Assembly: GCF_002019665.1 (NCBI RefSeq) | Contig: NZ_KV917375.1 | Span: forward strand, 3,423,445-3,487,444 | Direction of reading: 5' to 3' | DNA length: 64,000 bases | Source of the DNA: Sutcliffiella halmapala | GTDB lineage: Bacteria; Bacillota; Bacilli; Bacillales; Bacillaceae_I | Shown here: positions 35,375 to 44,864 of the stretch, piece after piece | How positions within the stretch are numbered: the first letter of the stretch is position 1 | How the letters are laid out: every line of letters starts with the position of its first letter | Notes under the pieces: model-generated | The model's input: only the letters and a program-made list of their open reading frames with translations | What the model was told of the DNA's origin: nothing | The model's database searches: none | Program-made: the position numbers and the translations under genes

Positions 35375-35502
35375 CTGTTTTCTGCCTCCGGAATATTTTA
35401 TCATCACTTACCACTCTTTATAATTCTGGAAAGTTCCCATAAATCCTTTTAGAAAATTGAATATATTTCTTCTATTAATTACTAATTCAAAATCCTATTG
35501 AA

Positions 35503-35534
35503 AAAAGGGCCCTCTATAAACGAGGTGCCCTTCT
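35503..35534 (-). terminator. Terminator of the S9 peptidase
   Basis: AAGGGCCCTC and GAGGTGCCCTT arms pair with one bulge, followed by six T residues on the minus strand. Confidence 0.85.
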
Positions 35535-35544
35535 TAAAAAACTT

Positions 35545-37530
35545 TTACACTTCCAAATACTCCACAAACCAATTCTTAATATTATCTAATCGATGGATGC
35601 GCAACGCAGGGTTCCCGCTTCGAGATAATTCATGATTGGAATCTGGGAAGCGCACAAATTTCGTTGTCTTCCCTTGCTTCTTCAACGCAATAAATAATTG
35701 TTCAGCTTGCTCAATGGGACAACGATAATCCTTTTCACCATGTAGAATTAACAATGGAGTATTTACATTTGCCACATATTTTATTGGGGAATGATCCCAA
35801 AGCTTTTCTACTTTGTCTTCCATATTTCCTTTTACTTCCCACTCGGAGAAATAGTAGCCAATATCACTTACTCCATAAAAACTTAGCCAGTTGGAAATCG
35901 AGCGTTGTGTAACAGCAGCTTTAAATCGATCTGTGTGGCTGACCACCCAGTTCGTCATAAAACCACCATAACTGCCCCCGGTTATTCCAAGATTTGTTTC
36001 ATCAATAAAATCAAACGTTTCTAAGGCATAGTCCATAGCGCTCATTACGTCCAAATAGTCTTTCCCACCATAATCACCACGAACTGCATCTACAAACTCT
36101 TGACCGTAGCCGTGACTACCACGTGGATTGGTAAATAGCACAACAAAACCTTGGGCCGCTAACGTTTGGAATTCATGAAAATACGTATTGGCATACATGG
36201 CATGTGGCCCACCATGGACTTCTAGAATCGTCGGATATTTCTTTCCTTCTTCAAATCCGATCGGCTTCATTACCCACCCATGAATATCCCAGCCGTCTGG
36301 AGCTTTGAAGTTAATTGGCTCTGCAATGCTAATCTCTACATCCTCTTTCCAAGCTTGATTCGCATTTGTCAGCTGCTTTTTTGTTTGATTTTTAAAATCA
36401 AGGTGATACAATTCACCAGGATCAGCCGAATTACTAATTCCAACAATCGCTTCATGCGTACCAGTTAACATGGATACAGCGTAAACATGCTCATCTGGCA
36501 AATGGATTGGATACACAGCACCATCTAATGAACCATAGGAAATTCCTGTCCCACCTTTATCACTTATGACGAAGTAGAAACCTTCACTGTCTTCGGTCCA
36601 CATTAACCCAGGATTCACATTACCCGAGTGAAAATCACCGATTGCAACATCGCCAACTTCTATATCTAGATTCTCAGTTAAACATTGTAGCCCTTCTGCT
36701 GCTATCTCGTACACCCATACTCTTGTCAAAGTCGCGCTTTGAAAATCTTTTTCATGACCTAAGAAACCAAGATATTTTCCATCAGGGGACCATGTAATCG
36801 TTGAAAAGTACCCATTACTCTTCGTCACTTTCTTCTTTTCTTTCGACTCAAGCTCCATTATGTACACATCGGATACTAATGTTTCGTCTGGATTTTCTTC
36901 TAGATTCGTGACGAAAGCAATGCTTTTCCCATCTGGCGACCAAGCAGGACTGCCATAATCTCTGTCACCATGAGTGAGAAGTGTCAGACTTTTTGACTCT
37001 AACTCTAAAACAGCTAAATGATCGTTTTTCTTATCTAGAAAGCCTTTTGCATCTGATTTATAGCGTAATTTTTCCACTACTAGTGGTTCTGGCTTTTTCT
37101 TCTGCTCATTCACTTTAGAGTCTGGTTGTAAATCTTCTTCTAATTCTACTGATGTACTAAACAAAATTTTCGTACCACAAGGAGACCAAATGGGATTTCT
37201 AGCACCATACTTACAGAAAGTTACTTGCTCCGCTTCTCCTCCATCAACCGGCATCACGTAAATTTGTGCCTTTTCATTACGGGTGGAAACAAAAGCAAGC
37301 TTACTTCCATCTGGCGACCATCTTGGAGTAGTTGCTCTACCTTTTCCCGTTGTAAATAGCTTTGCTTCTCCTTCTAGTGTGCCTACATATATTGAGGATT
37401 GATACTCATTTTCCTCCTCGTTAATGGTAGTTTGCACATATGCGTAGTTACGAGAAGCTTTGTCCCACTGCGGATCGGTTAATGATGTTAATCGAAATAA
37501 ATCTTTTGCTTCTATTTTGCGTCTTGTCAT
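35545..37530 (-). CDS. S9-family prolyl oligopeptidase/acylaminoacyl peptidase
   Basis: A 661-residue cytoplasmic serine peptidase (YuxL-like). The N-terminal half is a TolB-like beta-propeller with recurring WSPDGSKLAFVST-type repeats (at least five SPDG/SPCG motifs). The C-terminal alpha/beta-hydrolase domain contains the nucleophile in GITGGSYGGFMTNW (near residue 500), Asp in ILHGEKDYRCP and His in FPDSNHELSRSG. These enzymes degrade short or N-acylated peptides. GGGAG precedes the ATG. Single gene, flanked by terminator and divergent from the YhjD-like gene. Confidence 0.93.
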   Translation of the reverse strand: MTRRKIEAKDLFRLTSLTDPQWDKASRNYAYVQTTINEEENEYQSSIYVGTLEGEAKLFTTGKGRATTPRWSPDGSKLAFVSTRNEKAQIYVMPVDGGEAEQVTFCKYGARNPIWSPCGTKILFSTSVELEEDLQPDSKVNEQKKKPEPLVVEKLRYKSDAKGFLDKKNDHLAVLELESKSLTLLTHGDRDYGSPAWSPDGKSIAFVTNLEENPDETLVSDVYIMELESKEKKKVTKSNGYFSTITWSPDGKYLGFLGHEKDFQSATLTRVWVYEIAAEGLQCLTENLDIEVGDVAIGDFHSGNVNPGLMWTEDSEGFYFVISDKGGTGISYGSLDGAVYPIHLPDEHVYAVSMLTGTHEAIVGISNSADPGELYHLDFKNQTKKQLTNANQAWKEDVEISIAEPINFKAPDGWDIHGWVMKPIGFEEGKKYPTILEVHGGPHAMYANTYFHEFQTLAAQGFVVLFTNPRGSHGYGQEFVDAVRGDYGGKDYLDVMSAMDYALETFDFIDETNLGITGGSYGGFMTNWVVSHTDRFKAAVTQRSISNWLSFYGVSDIGYYFSEWEVKGNMEDKVEKLWDHSPIKYVANVNTPLLILHGEKDYRCPIEQAEQLFIALKKQGKTTKFVRFPDSNHELSRSGNPALRIHRLDNIKNWFVEYLEV

Positions 37531-37640
37531 TATCAGCTCTCCCTATGTATAAATTTCTATATCCTTTATTTCGACATTAGAAATAAATACCCTCTAACAA
37601 AATAAGAAAAAGCTCGAATTTTTTCAAACTCAAAATCAGC

Positions 37641-37668
37641 TTGCATATTTTCATTGTTTTAGTATAAA
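37641..37668 (+). promoter_or_regulatory. Candidate sigma-A promoter of the YhjD-like gene
   Basis: TTGCAT (37641-37646), 16-nt spacer, TATAAA (37663-37668). The LexA-like box starts 8 nt downstream, where a bound repressor would block initiation. Confidence 0.55.
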
Positions 37669-37675
37669 ATAAATA

Positions 37676-37689
37676 CGAACAAACGTTCC
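37676..37689 (+). promoter_or_regulatory. LexA/DinR-box-like operator
   Basis: CGAACAAACGTTCC matches the Bacillus LexA consensus CGAAC-N4-GTTCG in all fixed positions but the last. It lies just after the -10 box of the YhjD-like gene. Confidence 0.6.
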
Positions 37690-37712
37690 GTTCAGAAAGG
37701 AAGGATTATAGT

Positions 37713-38090
37713 ATGACAAGACTATCTAAAGAACAAATACAACTCTTTGAACAAGCAATCTATCTTCCTTTATTACTTATTGTCCTTGAAAAAGATACGA
37801 GCATTATAAGCAAAAGCACCATAAAATTAAAGGAACCTTACCTTATGCTCATTGATGAAGTGATGAAAAGTGTGCAACTCCAGTTAAAACAAGTCAAATT
37901 AAACATGAAACAGCAAAAAATGAAGCTGCATAAGCTAAGCCAAGATGAATCCTTTACCATGTACTCCTTTTTATTTAATGGTTATGAGGAACAACATAAC
38001 TATTTTAATCCTAGAATTCGTAATAAAGTGAATGACATGCTGATGCATTATTTAGCAAAAAAAGAGGAGAAATTAATTAGTGAAAAATAG
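37713..38090 (+). CDS. YhjD-like hypothetical protein, probably SOS-controlled
   Basis: A 125-residue soluble, mostly helical protein (LSKEQIQLFEQAIYLPLLLIVLEKD, then KLKEPYLMLIDEVM and a Lys/Gln-rich helix). It resembles, from memory, B. subtilis YhjD in length, sequence style and location near yhjE-sipV and comK. GGAAGG precedes the ATG. A LexA-like box overlaps its start region, so DNA-damage induction is likely. The stop overlaps the converging DUF421 gene by 14 nt. Molecular function is unknown. Confidence 0.7.
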   Translation: MTRLSKEQIQLFEQAIYLPLLLIVLEKDTSIISKSTIKLKEPYLMLIDEVMKSVQLQLKQVKLNMKQQKMKLHKLSQDESFTMYSFLFNGYEEQHNYFNPRIRNKVNDMLMHYLAKKEEKLISEK

Positions 38091-38802
38091 GGACCACTTC
38101 TGTTGTATCCGGATTTTCTAAACATACATGTAGTTTATTTTGTTCATTCACAGCCGCATAGAACACGTCTTTTACATTGGCCACTTTCAATTTCAAAAGC
38201 TCTTCTCTTAGCCAGGACTCATTCAACCCTTTAAAGGCCAATGTATCATAGAGGAGTTTCCCTTCAATGATTACTGTATATTCAATGGAATGAGGCTGTG
38301 AATCAGTACGCACATGCTCCACCTTTGCTACTTCCTTTTCTGGATTTAATTTCACAGATAATTCCCCATTCGCTTCAATTAATGCAAAGTGAACATCCTC
38401 CACTTTAAATACATCCTTTTGTCGAAGCATTTGTAGAACATTGTCTATGGAATAGCTTATTTTACGCATGTTTTTTATATGAAATTGCCCTTCGTATATA
38501 ACAAGAGTAGGCTCAAAGGATAAAAGTTTGCCGATTCTACGATTCTTAATCTTCCACCAAGCTATCACTTTTTGTAAAATTGCAATGCCAATAATTGCGC
38601 CCACTGTAGGAAAATGATGAATTTCTGGATCAGCGATGTCTGCCCCTACCACTGATCCAAGCGTTAAAATTACAAGGAAATCAAAAACAGGTAATTCACC
38701 AATTGAACGTTTGCCCATAAATAAGGTCATCACGAGCATCAAAGGTAAAATAGTCACAATCCGAAGAAGCACCTTTAACAAATCCATGATAAGTTCCACC
38801 AT
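38077..38802 (-). CDS. DUF421 (YetF-type) membrane protein
   Basis: A 241-residue protein with three N-terminal transmembrane segments (LLRIVTILPLMLVMTLFMGKR, FDFLVILTLGSVVGADIAD) and a soluble DUF421 domain containing KNMRKISYSIDNVLQMLRQKDV and the FALIEANGELSV block. The related spore proteins SpoVA-type and YetF/YdfS family members are implicated in membrane or germination functions, but no mechanism is established. ATG 38802 is chosen because GGAGG stands 7 nt upstream. Convergent overlap with the YhjD-like gene. Confidence 0.85.
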   Translation of the reverse strand: MVELIMDLLKVLLRIVTILPLMLVMTLFMGKRSIGELPVFDFLVILTLGSVVGADIADPEIHHFPTVGAIIGIAILQKVIAWWKIKNRRIGKLLSFEPTLVIYEGQFHIKNMRKISYSIDNVLQMLRQKDVFKVEDVHFALIEANGELSVKLNPEKEVAKVEHVRTDSQPHSIEYTVIIEGKLLYDTLAFKGLNESWLREELLKLKVANVKDVFYAAVNEQNKLHVCLENPDTTEVVPIFH

Positions 38803-38946
38803 ATACTTCCCTCCTTTTCCATACACTTATCGTTTTTCAAAAAAGGGAACATATACACAGAACTAGCAAACTTAGGGATTTATTTTAACTTGATTGTGAT
38901 CAAACTGTTTTATAACGCTACATGATCAAGAAAAGAGAACATAAAT

Positions 38947-38972
38947 AAAACCAGAACATCTTATTCTGGTTT
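38947..38972 (-). terminator. Terminator of comK
   Basis: AAACCAGAA and TTCTGGTTT arms around a short loop, T-rich on the minus strand. It lies 15 nt after the comK stop. Confidence 0.8.
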
Positions 38973-38987
38973 CATCTCATCAGTTAA

Positions 38988-39539
38988 TCATTTATCATTT
39001 TTAGAACGATACGAAGCACCAGGTGGCGCTATTCTAGAATCTCGATGTTCCAATCCGATAACATGCCCATTCACGCGCTGGTAGAGCCTAGTTCTTAAAA
39101 AGGAAGCACGCTGCATTTGCTTTTCAAATGATTGGGGTGAGAGTGGTAGTTCCACCTCTTCTTTGTTCATAAATTTGACGTATGTATTTGATATAGTAGT
39201 TGGATGAGATTCTAAAACATGATGAAGTGAAATCCAATTACATTCATCATTTTTAGGTGAAGATGTTGGAAAGAAATATAAATCACTCATTGGATCAATC
39301 GCAATAGGTGGTTTGTGCGTAAGCCCAGCAACCATCCTACTCCCTTGCTTTCTTCCTTCATAATTTGATCCATAGTAGCTACAGCTATTTTCAACTATCA
39401 TTAAGGGAGTTAAGTCTACAAATAGTTCTCCTTCTACCTCTAATACTTTAGAATAGAGCTTTCCCCCTTTTTCTACTGAAAGAATTGCCATTGTATAGCG
39501 ATTAATTTCATATTCTGTTACGAAATTGACATCATTCAC
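38988..39539 (-). CDS. comK: Competence transcription factor ComK
   Basis: A 183-residue ComK family protein, the master activator of natural competence and DNA uptake. Conserved blocks include VDLTPLMIVENSCSYYGSNY, EGRKQGSRMVAGLTHKPPI, DLYFFPTSSPKNDECNWISL, HVLESH and SFEKQMQRASFLRTRL. These line up throughout with B. subtilis ComK as I recall it, though the C-terminus is several residues shorter and diverged. The start is ambiguous: GTG 39539 has AAGGGTG 7 nt upstream, while TTG 39542 is only 4 nt from it. A long AT-rich intergenic region upstream is expected for autoregulation. The IDEAL-domain gene is divergent. Confidence 0.92.
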   Translation of the reverse strand: MNDVNFVTEYEINRYTMAILSVEKGGKLYSKVLEVEGELFVDLTPLMIVENSCSYYGSNYEGRKQGSRMVAGLTHKPPIAIDPMSDLYFFPTSSPKNDECNWISLHHVLESHPTTISNTYVKFMNKEEVELPLSPQSFEKQMQRASFLRTRLYQRVNGHVIGLEHRDSRIAPPGASYRSKNDK

Positions 39540-39743
39540 CAATCTTCACCCTTTCCACTTTTATTATTTACTTTTTTTGAAAATACAGCACGAAAGAACT
39601 AGTAAATTGTCTATTTATGTATATTTTTACAAAAACAAACCATAAAGTAAAGAGTTTTTATTTTTTTCTAAATATTTTTAATTTTTGTTGATTTTATAGA
39701 AGTTCCTCAATATACTATTAAAAAGGCTCGAGGTGAGGAACTC

Positions 39744-39989
39744 ATGAAGAATGAGAAATCTTATACGGAATTGATGAAAGCAAGAAAGATGAACAAAAAG
39801 ATATCCGTTGAAGCCTATATGATGAATATTTATGTCCAGATGATTATTGACGAGTCACTCTTCCACTACCACAAGAAACTCCTCCAAGAAAAAATTGATA
39901 ATGCCATCGATTCGAAAAATCTTTCACAGTTTCATTCCTTAAGTACAAAATACAAACAATTCTTGATCGACTGGGGCGATTCTGCATAA
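39744..39989 (+). CDS. IDEAL-domain protein (YhzC-like)
   Basis: An 81-residue helical protein carrying an IDEAL domain: KLLQEKIDNAIDSKNLSQFHSL contains the IDxAID core (consensus I-D-E-A-L). Proteins with this domain in Bacilli are small and uncharacterised. A good GAGGTGAGG ribosome site is 5 nt before the ATG. It is divergent from comK, as yhzC is in B. subtilis as I recall. The AT-rich region between them (39543-39743) may hold ComK boxes, so regulation by ComK is conceivable. Confidence 0.8.
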   Translation: MKNEKSYTELMKARKMNKKISVEAYMMNIYVQMIIDESLFHYHKKLLQEKIDNAIDSKNLSQFHSLSTKYKQFLIDWGDSA

Positions 39990-40011
39990 TGAATCAAAGT
40001 AAGACGTAAAA

Positions 40012-40041
40012 AGGAGAAGAGTCGATAACACCTCTTCTCCT
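40012..40041. terminator. Bidirectional terminator (aceA / IDEAL gene)
   Basis: A 10-bp perfect inverted repeat (40012-40021 with 40032-40041) between two convergent genes. T-rich on the minus strand. Confidence 0.75.
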
Positions 40042-40056
40042 ATATTCATTCTACAT

Positions 40057-41331
40057 TTAGAATTGCGCTTCCTCTGTTGAGCCTGTTAATGCTGTTGTAG
40101 AAGACGTACCACCTGAAACAACCTTAGCTACTTCATCAAAATACCCTGTTCCAACCTCTCGCTGGTGACGAGTTGCTGTATAGCCATGCTGCTCACTTTC
40201 AAATTCAGCCTGTTGCAGTTCAGAATACGCCCCCATTCCGCGATCACGATAGCCTCTTGCTAGCTCAAACATACTATGATTGAGCGCATGGAAACCAGCT
40301 AGTGTGACAAACTGGAACTTGTAACCAAACTGGGCAATTTGCTGTTGGAAGGTTTCAATCGTTTCATCATCCAATTTAGATTTCCAGTTAAACGATGGAG
40401 AGCAGTTATAGGCGAGAAGCTTTCCAGGAAATTGCTCATGAATGGCATCTGCAAAAGCTTTCGCTTGCTTTAGATTTGGTTCTGACGTTTCACACCAAAT
40501 GACATCTGCATAAGGGGCATAAGCTAATCCACGCGCAATCGCTTGATCAAGACCTGCTTTCGTTCGGAAAAATCCCTCTGGCGTCCGCTCTCCCGTTAAA
40601 AATGGTTGGTCATATTGATCGATATCACTAGTAATTAAGTCAGCAGCATCTGCATCAGTTCGCGCAATCAACACGGTTGGCACTCCCATTACATCCGAAG
40701 CTAAGCGAGCAGAAATTAAATTCTTAACAGCTGTTTGAGTAGGCAATAACACTTTTCCACCAAGATGACCACATTTCTTCTCTGACGATAGTTGATCCTC
40801 AAAATGAACACCAGATGCACCTGATTCGATCATGCCCTTCATAAGCTCAAATACATTCAGCTGCCCCCCAAAGCCTGCTTCTGCATCGGCCACGATTGGA
40901 GCAAAATAATCCACCTCTTCTTTGCCTTCTACGTATTGAATTTGGTCAGCGCGCTGCAAGGCTTGATTAATTCTTTTTACTACATGAGGTACACTATTTG
41001 CCGGGTAGAGGCTTTGGTCTGGATACATATTTCCTGAGAGGTTAGCATCTGCCGCAACTTGCCAGCCACTTAAGTAAATAGCCTTTAAACCAGCTTTAAC
41101 CTGCTGAATCGCTTGATTTCCTGTTAAAGCTCCAAGGGCATGCACATATTCTTCGCTTTTAAGAAGGTTCCAAAGTTTTTGTGCCCCTCTTTTGGCTAAA
41201 GTGTGTTCAATATCAATGGATCCTCTAAGGCGCAGCACATCCTCTGCACTATACGGTCTAGCCACTCCATTCCATCTTTGTTCAAGCTCCCAGCTTTCAT
41301 CTAACTTTGCGATTCTTTCTTCTCTGTTCAT
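40057..41331 (-). CDS. aceA: Isocitrate lyase
   Basis: A 424-residue isocitrate lyase, which splits isocitrate to glyoxylate and succinate in the glyoxylate bypass. The KKCGHLGGK active-site motif contains the catalytic Cys. [30 protein letters not shown] and WCETSEPN metal and substrate-binding segments are all present. Length matches the bacterial enzyme. GGAGG lies before ATG. It follows aceB by 31 nt and is co-transcribed. The operon permits growth on acetate or fatty acids, which fits the acyl-CoA ligase and enoyl-CoA hydratase genes nearby. Confidence 0.97.
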   Translation of the reverse strand: MNREERIAKLDESWELEQRWNGVARPYSAEDVLRLRGSIDIEHTLAKRGAQKLWNLLKSEEYVHALGALTGNQAIQQVKAGLKAIYLSGWQVAADANLSGNMYPDQSLYPANSVPHVVKRINQALQRADQIQYVEGKEEVDYFAPIVADAEAGFGGQLNVFELMKGMIESGASGVHFEDQLSSEKKCGHLGGKVLLPTQTAVKNLISARLASDVMGVPTVLIARTDADAADLITSDIDQYDQPFLTGERTPEGFFRTKAGLDQAIARGLAYAPYADVIWCETSEPNLKQAKAFADAIHEQFPGKLLAYNCSPSFNWKSKLDDETIETFQQQIAQFGYKFQFVTLAGFHALNHSMFELARGYRDRGMGAYSELQQAEFESEQHGYTATRHQREVGTGYFDEVAKVVSGGTSSTTALTGSTEEAQF

Positions 41332-41362
41332 CTTTTTCTCCTCCTTGTTTTCTTTTTATCTA

Positions 41363-42958
41363 TTAATCTTCCAACAAGCGATATGCAGGAAGTGTTAAAA
41401 ACTCCACAAATTCATCATCCTCAATTAGCTGTTCGAACAAAACAGCAGCCTGCTCTAATGTTCCTGATTTAAAGCGATTCGGACCAACCTTTTGCTGAAT
41501 TGCTTGCTTTTCTTCTTGAATCATATCCTTCACGAGCCCAATGGTAATCTTCGTACCACTCTCTATTTTTGCCTCTGGATGCCTCACCCATTGCCACACC
41601 TGTGAACGCGATATTTCAGCAGTCGCCGCATCCTCCATTAAGTGAAAAATCGGAACTGCCCCATTGCCATCCAGCCATGCCGTGATATATTCCATGCCAA
41701 CATGAATGTTTTTACGTAGTCCATCTTCTGTTATCGTTCCTGCAGGTAGCTGCACTAGCTCCGCTGCATTTGCTTTTACATCTTCTCGTTTACGATCCAG
41801 CTGATTTAGACCCTTCATATGTTCATTGAACACTTCTAAAGCCACAGGAACTAAGGCTGGATGGGCTACCCAAGTCCCATCATGACCATCTTTCACCTCA
41901 CGCAGTTTATCCTCCCTCACCTTGGAAAATGCTATTCCATTAGCTTTCTCATCATTTTTCACAGGAATCTGAGCTGCCATTCCTCCAATAGCATGAGCAC
42001 CTCGCTTATGACAAGTTTGGATAACTAGCTGTGTATACGCTCTCATAAAGGGCACCGTCATCGTTACTTGACTTCTTTCAGGAAGCAAATAAGATGGTGT
42101 ATTTCTAAATTTTTTAATAAAGCTAAAAATATAATCCCATCTCCCACAATTTAAGCCTGCTGCATGTTCCTTTAGCTCATACAAAATTTCATCCATTTCA
42201 AACGCAGCTGTTATCGTTTCAATAAGCACGGTAGCCTTAATCGTCCCTTGAGCAATACCAAGCTCTTGCTGGGCGAAAACAAATACATCGTTCCAAAGTC
42301 TTGCTTCTAAATGACTTTCTAGTTTCGGAAGATAAAAATAAGGACCACTTCCGTTTGCAAGTAATTGCTTAACATTGTGATAGAAATATAATCCAAAGTC
42401 GAAAAGACTTGCTGAAATTGGTTCCTGATTGATGAGAATATGCTTTTCTTCTAAGTGCCAGCCACGAGGTCGAACAAGTAAAGTAGCGATTTCTTCCTTC
42501 AGCTTATACTCCTTGCCATTTGCCGCTCGAAAATCAATGCTTCTTCTAATTGCGTCCCTTAAATTAAGCTGTCCTTCGATTAAATTGCTCCAGGTTGGCG
42601 ATGTCGCATCCTCGAAATCAGCCATAAAAACCTTGGCCCCTGAATTCAAGGCGTGGATAATCATCTTTCTATCAACTGGACCAGTGATTTCAACTCTCCT
42701 ATCCTGCAGATCCAATGGAATAGGACCTACTTGCCAGTCTCCTTGACGAATGTGTGAGGTGCTTTCTAGAAAATCTAATTTCACACCCTCATCGATTTCC
42801 TGTTGCCTTACTTTTCTTTTTTCAAGAAGCTCTTTTCTGTCTTGATTAAAATTCGTGTGAAGCTTTTCAATAAAAGAAAGAGCCTCCTGTGTTAGTACAG
42901 CTTCATAGCCATTTTTCCATTCACCTGTTACAACAATGCTTGATGTGCCTGCGTTCAC
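41363..42958 (-). CDS. aceB: Malate synthase A
   Basis: A 531-residue malate synthase A, condensing glyoxylate with acetyl-CoA to malate. [23 protein letters not shown], the catalytic-Arg-containing block and [15 protein letters not shown] are characteristic; [12 protein letters not shown] and [14 protein letters not shown] follow. GTG start with AGGAGG upstream. It is the first gene of the aceB-aceA operon. A TATAAT box stands at 43009-43014 on the minus strand about 50 nt upstream, but a good -35 and a cre site were not found, so control is not visible. Confidence 0.97.
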   Translation of the reverse strand: MNAGTSSIVVTGEWKNGYEAVLTQEALSFIEKLHTNFNQDRKELLEKRKVRQQEIDEGVKLDFLESTSHIRQGDWQVGPIPLDLQDRRVEITGPVDRKMIIHALNSGAKVFMADFEDATSPTWSNLIEGQLNLRDAIRRSIDFRAANGKEYKLKEEIATLLVRPRGWHLEEKHILINQEPISASLFDFGLYFYHNVKQLLANGSGPYFYLPKLESHLEARLWNDVFVFAQQELGIAQGTIKATVLIETITAAFEMDEILYELKEHAAGLNCGRWDYIFSFIKKFRNTPSYLLPERSQVTMTVPFMRAYTQLVIQTCHKRGAHAIGGMAAQIPVKNDEKANGIAFSKVREDKLREVKDGHDGTWVAHPALVPVALEVFNEHMKGLNQLDRKREDVKANAAELVQLPAGTITEDGLRKNIHVGMEYITAWLDGNGAVPIFHLMEDAATAEISRSQVWQWVRHPEAKIESGTKITIGLVKDMIQEEKQAIQQKVGPNRFKSGTLEQAAVLFEQLIEDDEFVEFLTLPAYRLLED

Positions 42959-43077
42959 GTAACTTACTACCTCCTTTTGTTATGAAACAGTTAATCTATT
43001 TGTTTTGTATTATATAACAGATTTTTCAAAATAAAAAGCCCTTTTTGGATTTCTTTACTAATTTTTTTCGACAAACC

Positions 43078-43135
43078 GAAAAGTAGAAGCGGCTCGCTCA
43101 GGCCCGACAAGCAAAAAAAGAAGCGAAGCAGGTAA
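43078..43135. repeat. Possible fragment of a dispersed Bacillaceae intergenic repeat
   Basis: GC-richer stretch (AGAAGCGGCTCGCTCAGGCC, then GACAAGC and AGAAGCGAAGCAGG) in otherwise AT-rich spacer between aceB and the M48 gene. It resembles intergenic repeats I remember from other Bacillaceae, but no second copy occurs in this window. The rest of the spacer shows nothing else. Confidence 0.35.
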
Positions 43136-43143
43136 CAATCGTC

Positions 43144-44406
43144 CTACTCCTCTTCTTCTAAAATCTTTTCTAAATTGGCAATACGGTCCACAATCGGCGG
43201 GTGTGTATAACGCAACCACTTTACTAAAGCTGGAGGATTCACTTCACTTAAGCTCGACCTTGTGATTTCTTGAAATGCTCCGATTGCTGGTTCCACCTTT
43301 TCGGTTAATTCAATTGCATATTGATCTGCTGTCTGTTCTTGATGTCTCGATACTGCATTCGTTATCGGACTGGCTAGAAACAAAACAAGTGACAATAACA
43401 GCAAGAGTAACGGGAGAGATGCTAGCTGATTTAAACTAGTGATCCTCAAAAATTGACCCCATTTATTAATAATTCGCCTTGCACTCCAATGAACAAAATA
43501 AAAAGCGAAAAAAGAAAACACAATGTATCCAGTTATTCCAATTACAATATGATTCAAGACGTAATGTCCCATTTCATGCGCCATGATGAAAAGAATTTCA
43601 TCCTCATTCAATCGAGTTAGCAATGTATCCCATAAAACAATGCGAGAATTCCCTCCTACTCCCGTCACATAAGCATTAATGCTATTTGTTTTTTGCGCCA
43701 TATTCACTTCGTACACACGATCTGCTGGTATATCTGATTCAGCAGCAAGAGCAAGAATTTTCGCTTCTAATTCTTTATTCTGTAGCTCGGTAAAGTCGTT
43801 ATACAAAGGATCAATGACCACCGGCTGAATGTACATCATAAAAAACACAAATGGAATAAATAATGCCCAGGCAATAACCCACCATCTTTTCTCAAAGCGA
43901 CGAATAAGAAAATAAATAACCGCTACAACAATCCACATGAGGAGAATGCCTTCCCAAAAGCTAACGACCTGATCACGCATCCAATGTGAAAAGGTTTGAA
44001 CCGTTATGTTATAGCTTTTAGAAAGAAAGAAGCGTAAATAGCTAAGAGGAAAACTAACAAGCGTCGCAAAAAATGTCAGCCAAAACACATAAATCCCAGC
44101 CTGTAGCCACTTATACTTTACTACTTTTTCCGACCAGCCCTGTATAGCTCGGGCACCACCTAATATAAGAAGGAGAAAATAAAAGACCCAATCAATAGGG
44201 AGAGAGATGAAATACATCATGTTACGTATCTTCGAGTATTGCTCCGATTGAAAAAGCTCCTCCGACGATAAAAACGTTTGAGGATCAGCCTTTGTTCCAA
44301 CAAGATGAGCCGGTAATGAGGTGTCTGCACCTAACCAAATATAATAAACCATTGCCAACACATATACTAGATAACCTAAAATCGTAAAGCCTACTATTTT
44401 TTTCAT
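43144..44406 (-). CDS. M48-family membrane zinc peptidase (STE24-like, YhfN-like)
   Basis: A 420-residue CAAX-protease/STE24-type metallopeptidase. The N-terminal M48_N region has several membrane segments. The HEXXH zinc motif lies in IMAHEMGHYVLNH (near residue 280) and the third ligand Glu in SRHQEQTADQYAIELTE. Two further membrane helices flank the zinc motif. AGLY-length and position near the lcfB-type and lplJ genes parallel B. subtilis yhfN. Likely acts on membrane proteins or peptides. GGGGA before ATG. Confidence 0.9.
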   Translation of the reverse strand: MKKIVGFTILGYLVYVLAMVYYIWLGADTSLPAHLVGTKADPQTFLSSEELFQSEQYSKIRNMMYFISLPIDWVFYFLLLILGGARAIQGWSEKVVKYKWLQAGIYVFWLTFFATLVSFPLSYLRFFLSKSYNITVQTFSHWMRDQVVSFWEGILLMWIVVAVIYFLIRRFEKRWWVIAWALFIPFVFFMMYIQPVVIDPLYNDFTELQNKELEAKILALAAESDIPADRVYEVNMAQKTNSINAYVTGVGGNSRIVLWDTLLTRLNEDEILFIMAHEMGHYVLNHIVIGITGYIVFSFFAFYFVHWSARRIINKWGQFLRITSLNQLASLPLLLLLLSLVLFLASPITNAVSRHQEQTADQYAIELTEKVEPAIGAFQEITRSSLSEVNPPALVKWLRYTHPPIVDRIANLEKILEEEE

Positions 44407-44509
44407 CTATGTAATCCCCTTTTTCTATAAATCACACTTATATATAGCATATGGCAGATAGTAAAGATTTATAAGTTTTCAAAGTTAATTACAATATAGA
44501 ACATACAAA

Positions 44510-44547
44510 AGACACCGTGATAAGCATTTCGCCCTATCTCGGTGTCT
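44510..44547 (-). terminator. Terminator of azlCD
   Basis: AGACACCG... at 44510-44522 pairs with ...CGGTGTCT ending at 44547 (13 positions, one mismatch), T-rich on the minus strand. Confidence 0.8.
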
Positions 44548-44555
44548 CTTTATTT

Positions 44556-44864
44556 TCATCCGACTATCCACGAATAAACACTTAAAGCCGCAATCGCACT
44601 GATAACGACTAAAATAACGTTCGCACCTAAATAGGCGACTACTAATGCTACGACTACTCCAATAACTCCATACATAATATCCTCATTGATTAAAAAGATT
44701 CCAGGAACAATCAAAGCTCCAAGCACGGCATATGGGACATTTTTCAACACAGATTGGATAAAAGGAGGAAGTTCCTTGCCTTGAAACATAACAAATGGAA
44801 TTAGTCTTGGCAAATAAGTGACGACAGCCATTCCGACAATCATAATGATAATCATATTATTCAT
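44556..44864 (-). CDS. azlD: AzlD-family branched-chain amino acid transport subunit
   Basis: A 102-residue membrane protein with four hydrophobic segments, of the AzlD family. VTYLPRLIPFVMFQGKELPPF is the conserved N-terminal segment. AzlC-AzlD pairs export branched-chain amino acids and are named for 4-azaleucine resistance in B. subtilis. Its ATG overlaps the azlC stop by 4 nt, so the two are coupled. The two-gene unit has its own promoter upstream of azlC. Confidence 0.9.
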   Translation of the reverse strand: MNNMIIIMIVGMAVVTYLPRLIPFVMFQGKELPPFIQSVLKNVPYAVLGALIVPGIFLINEDIMYGVIGVVVALVVAYLGANVILVVISAIAALSVYSWIVG

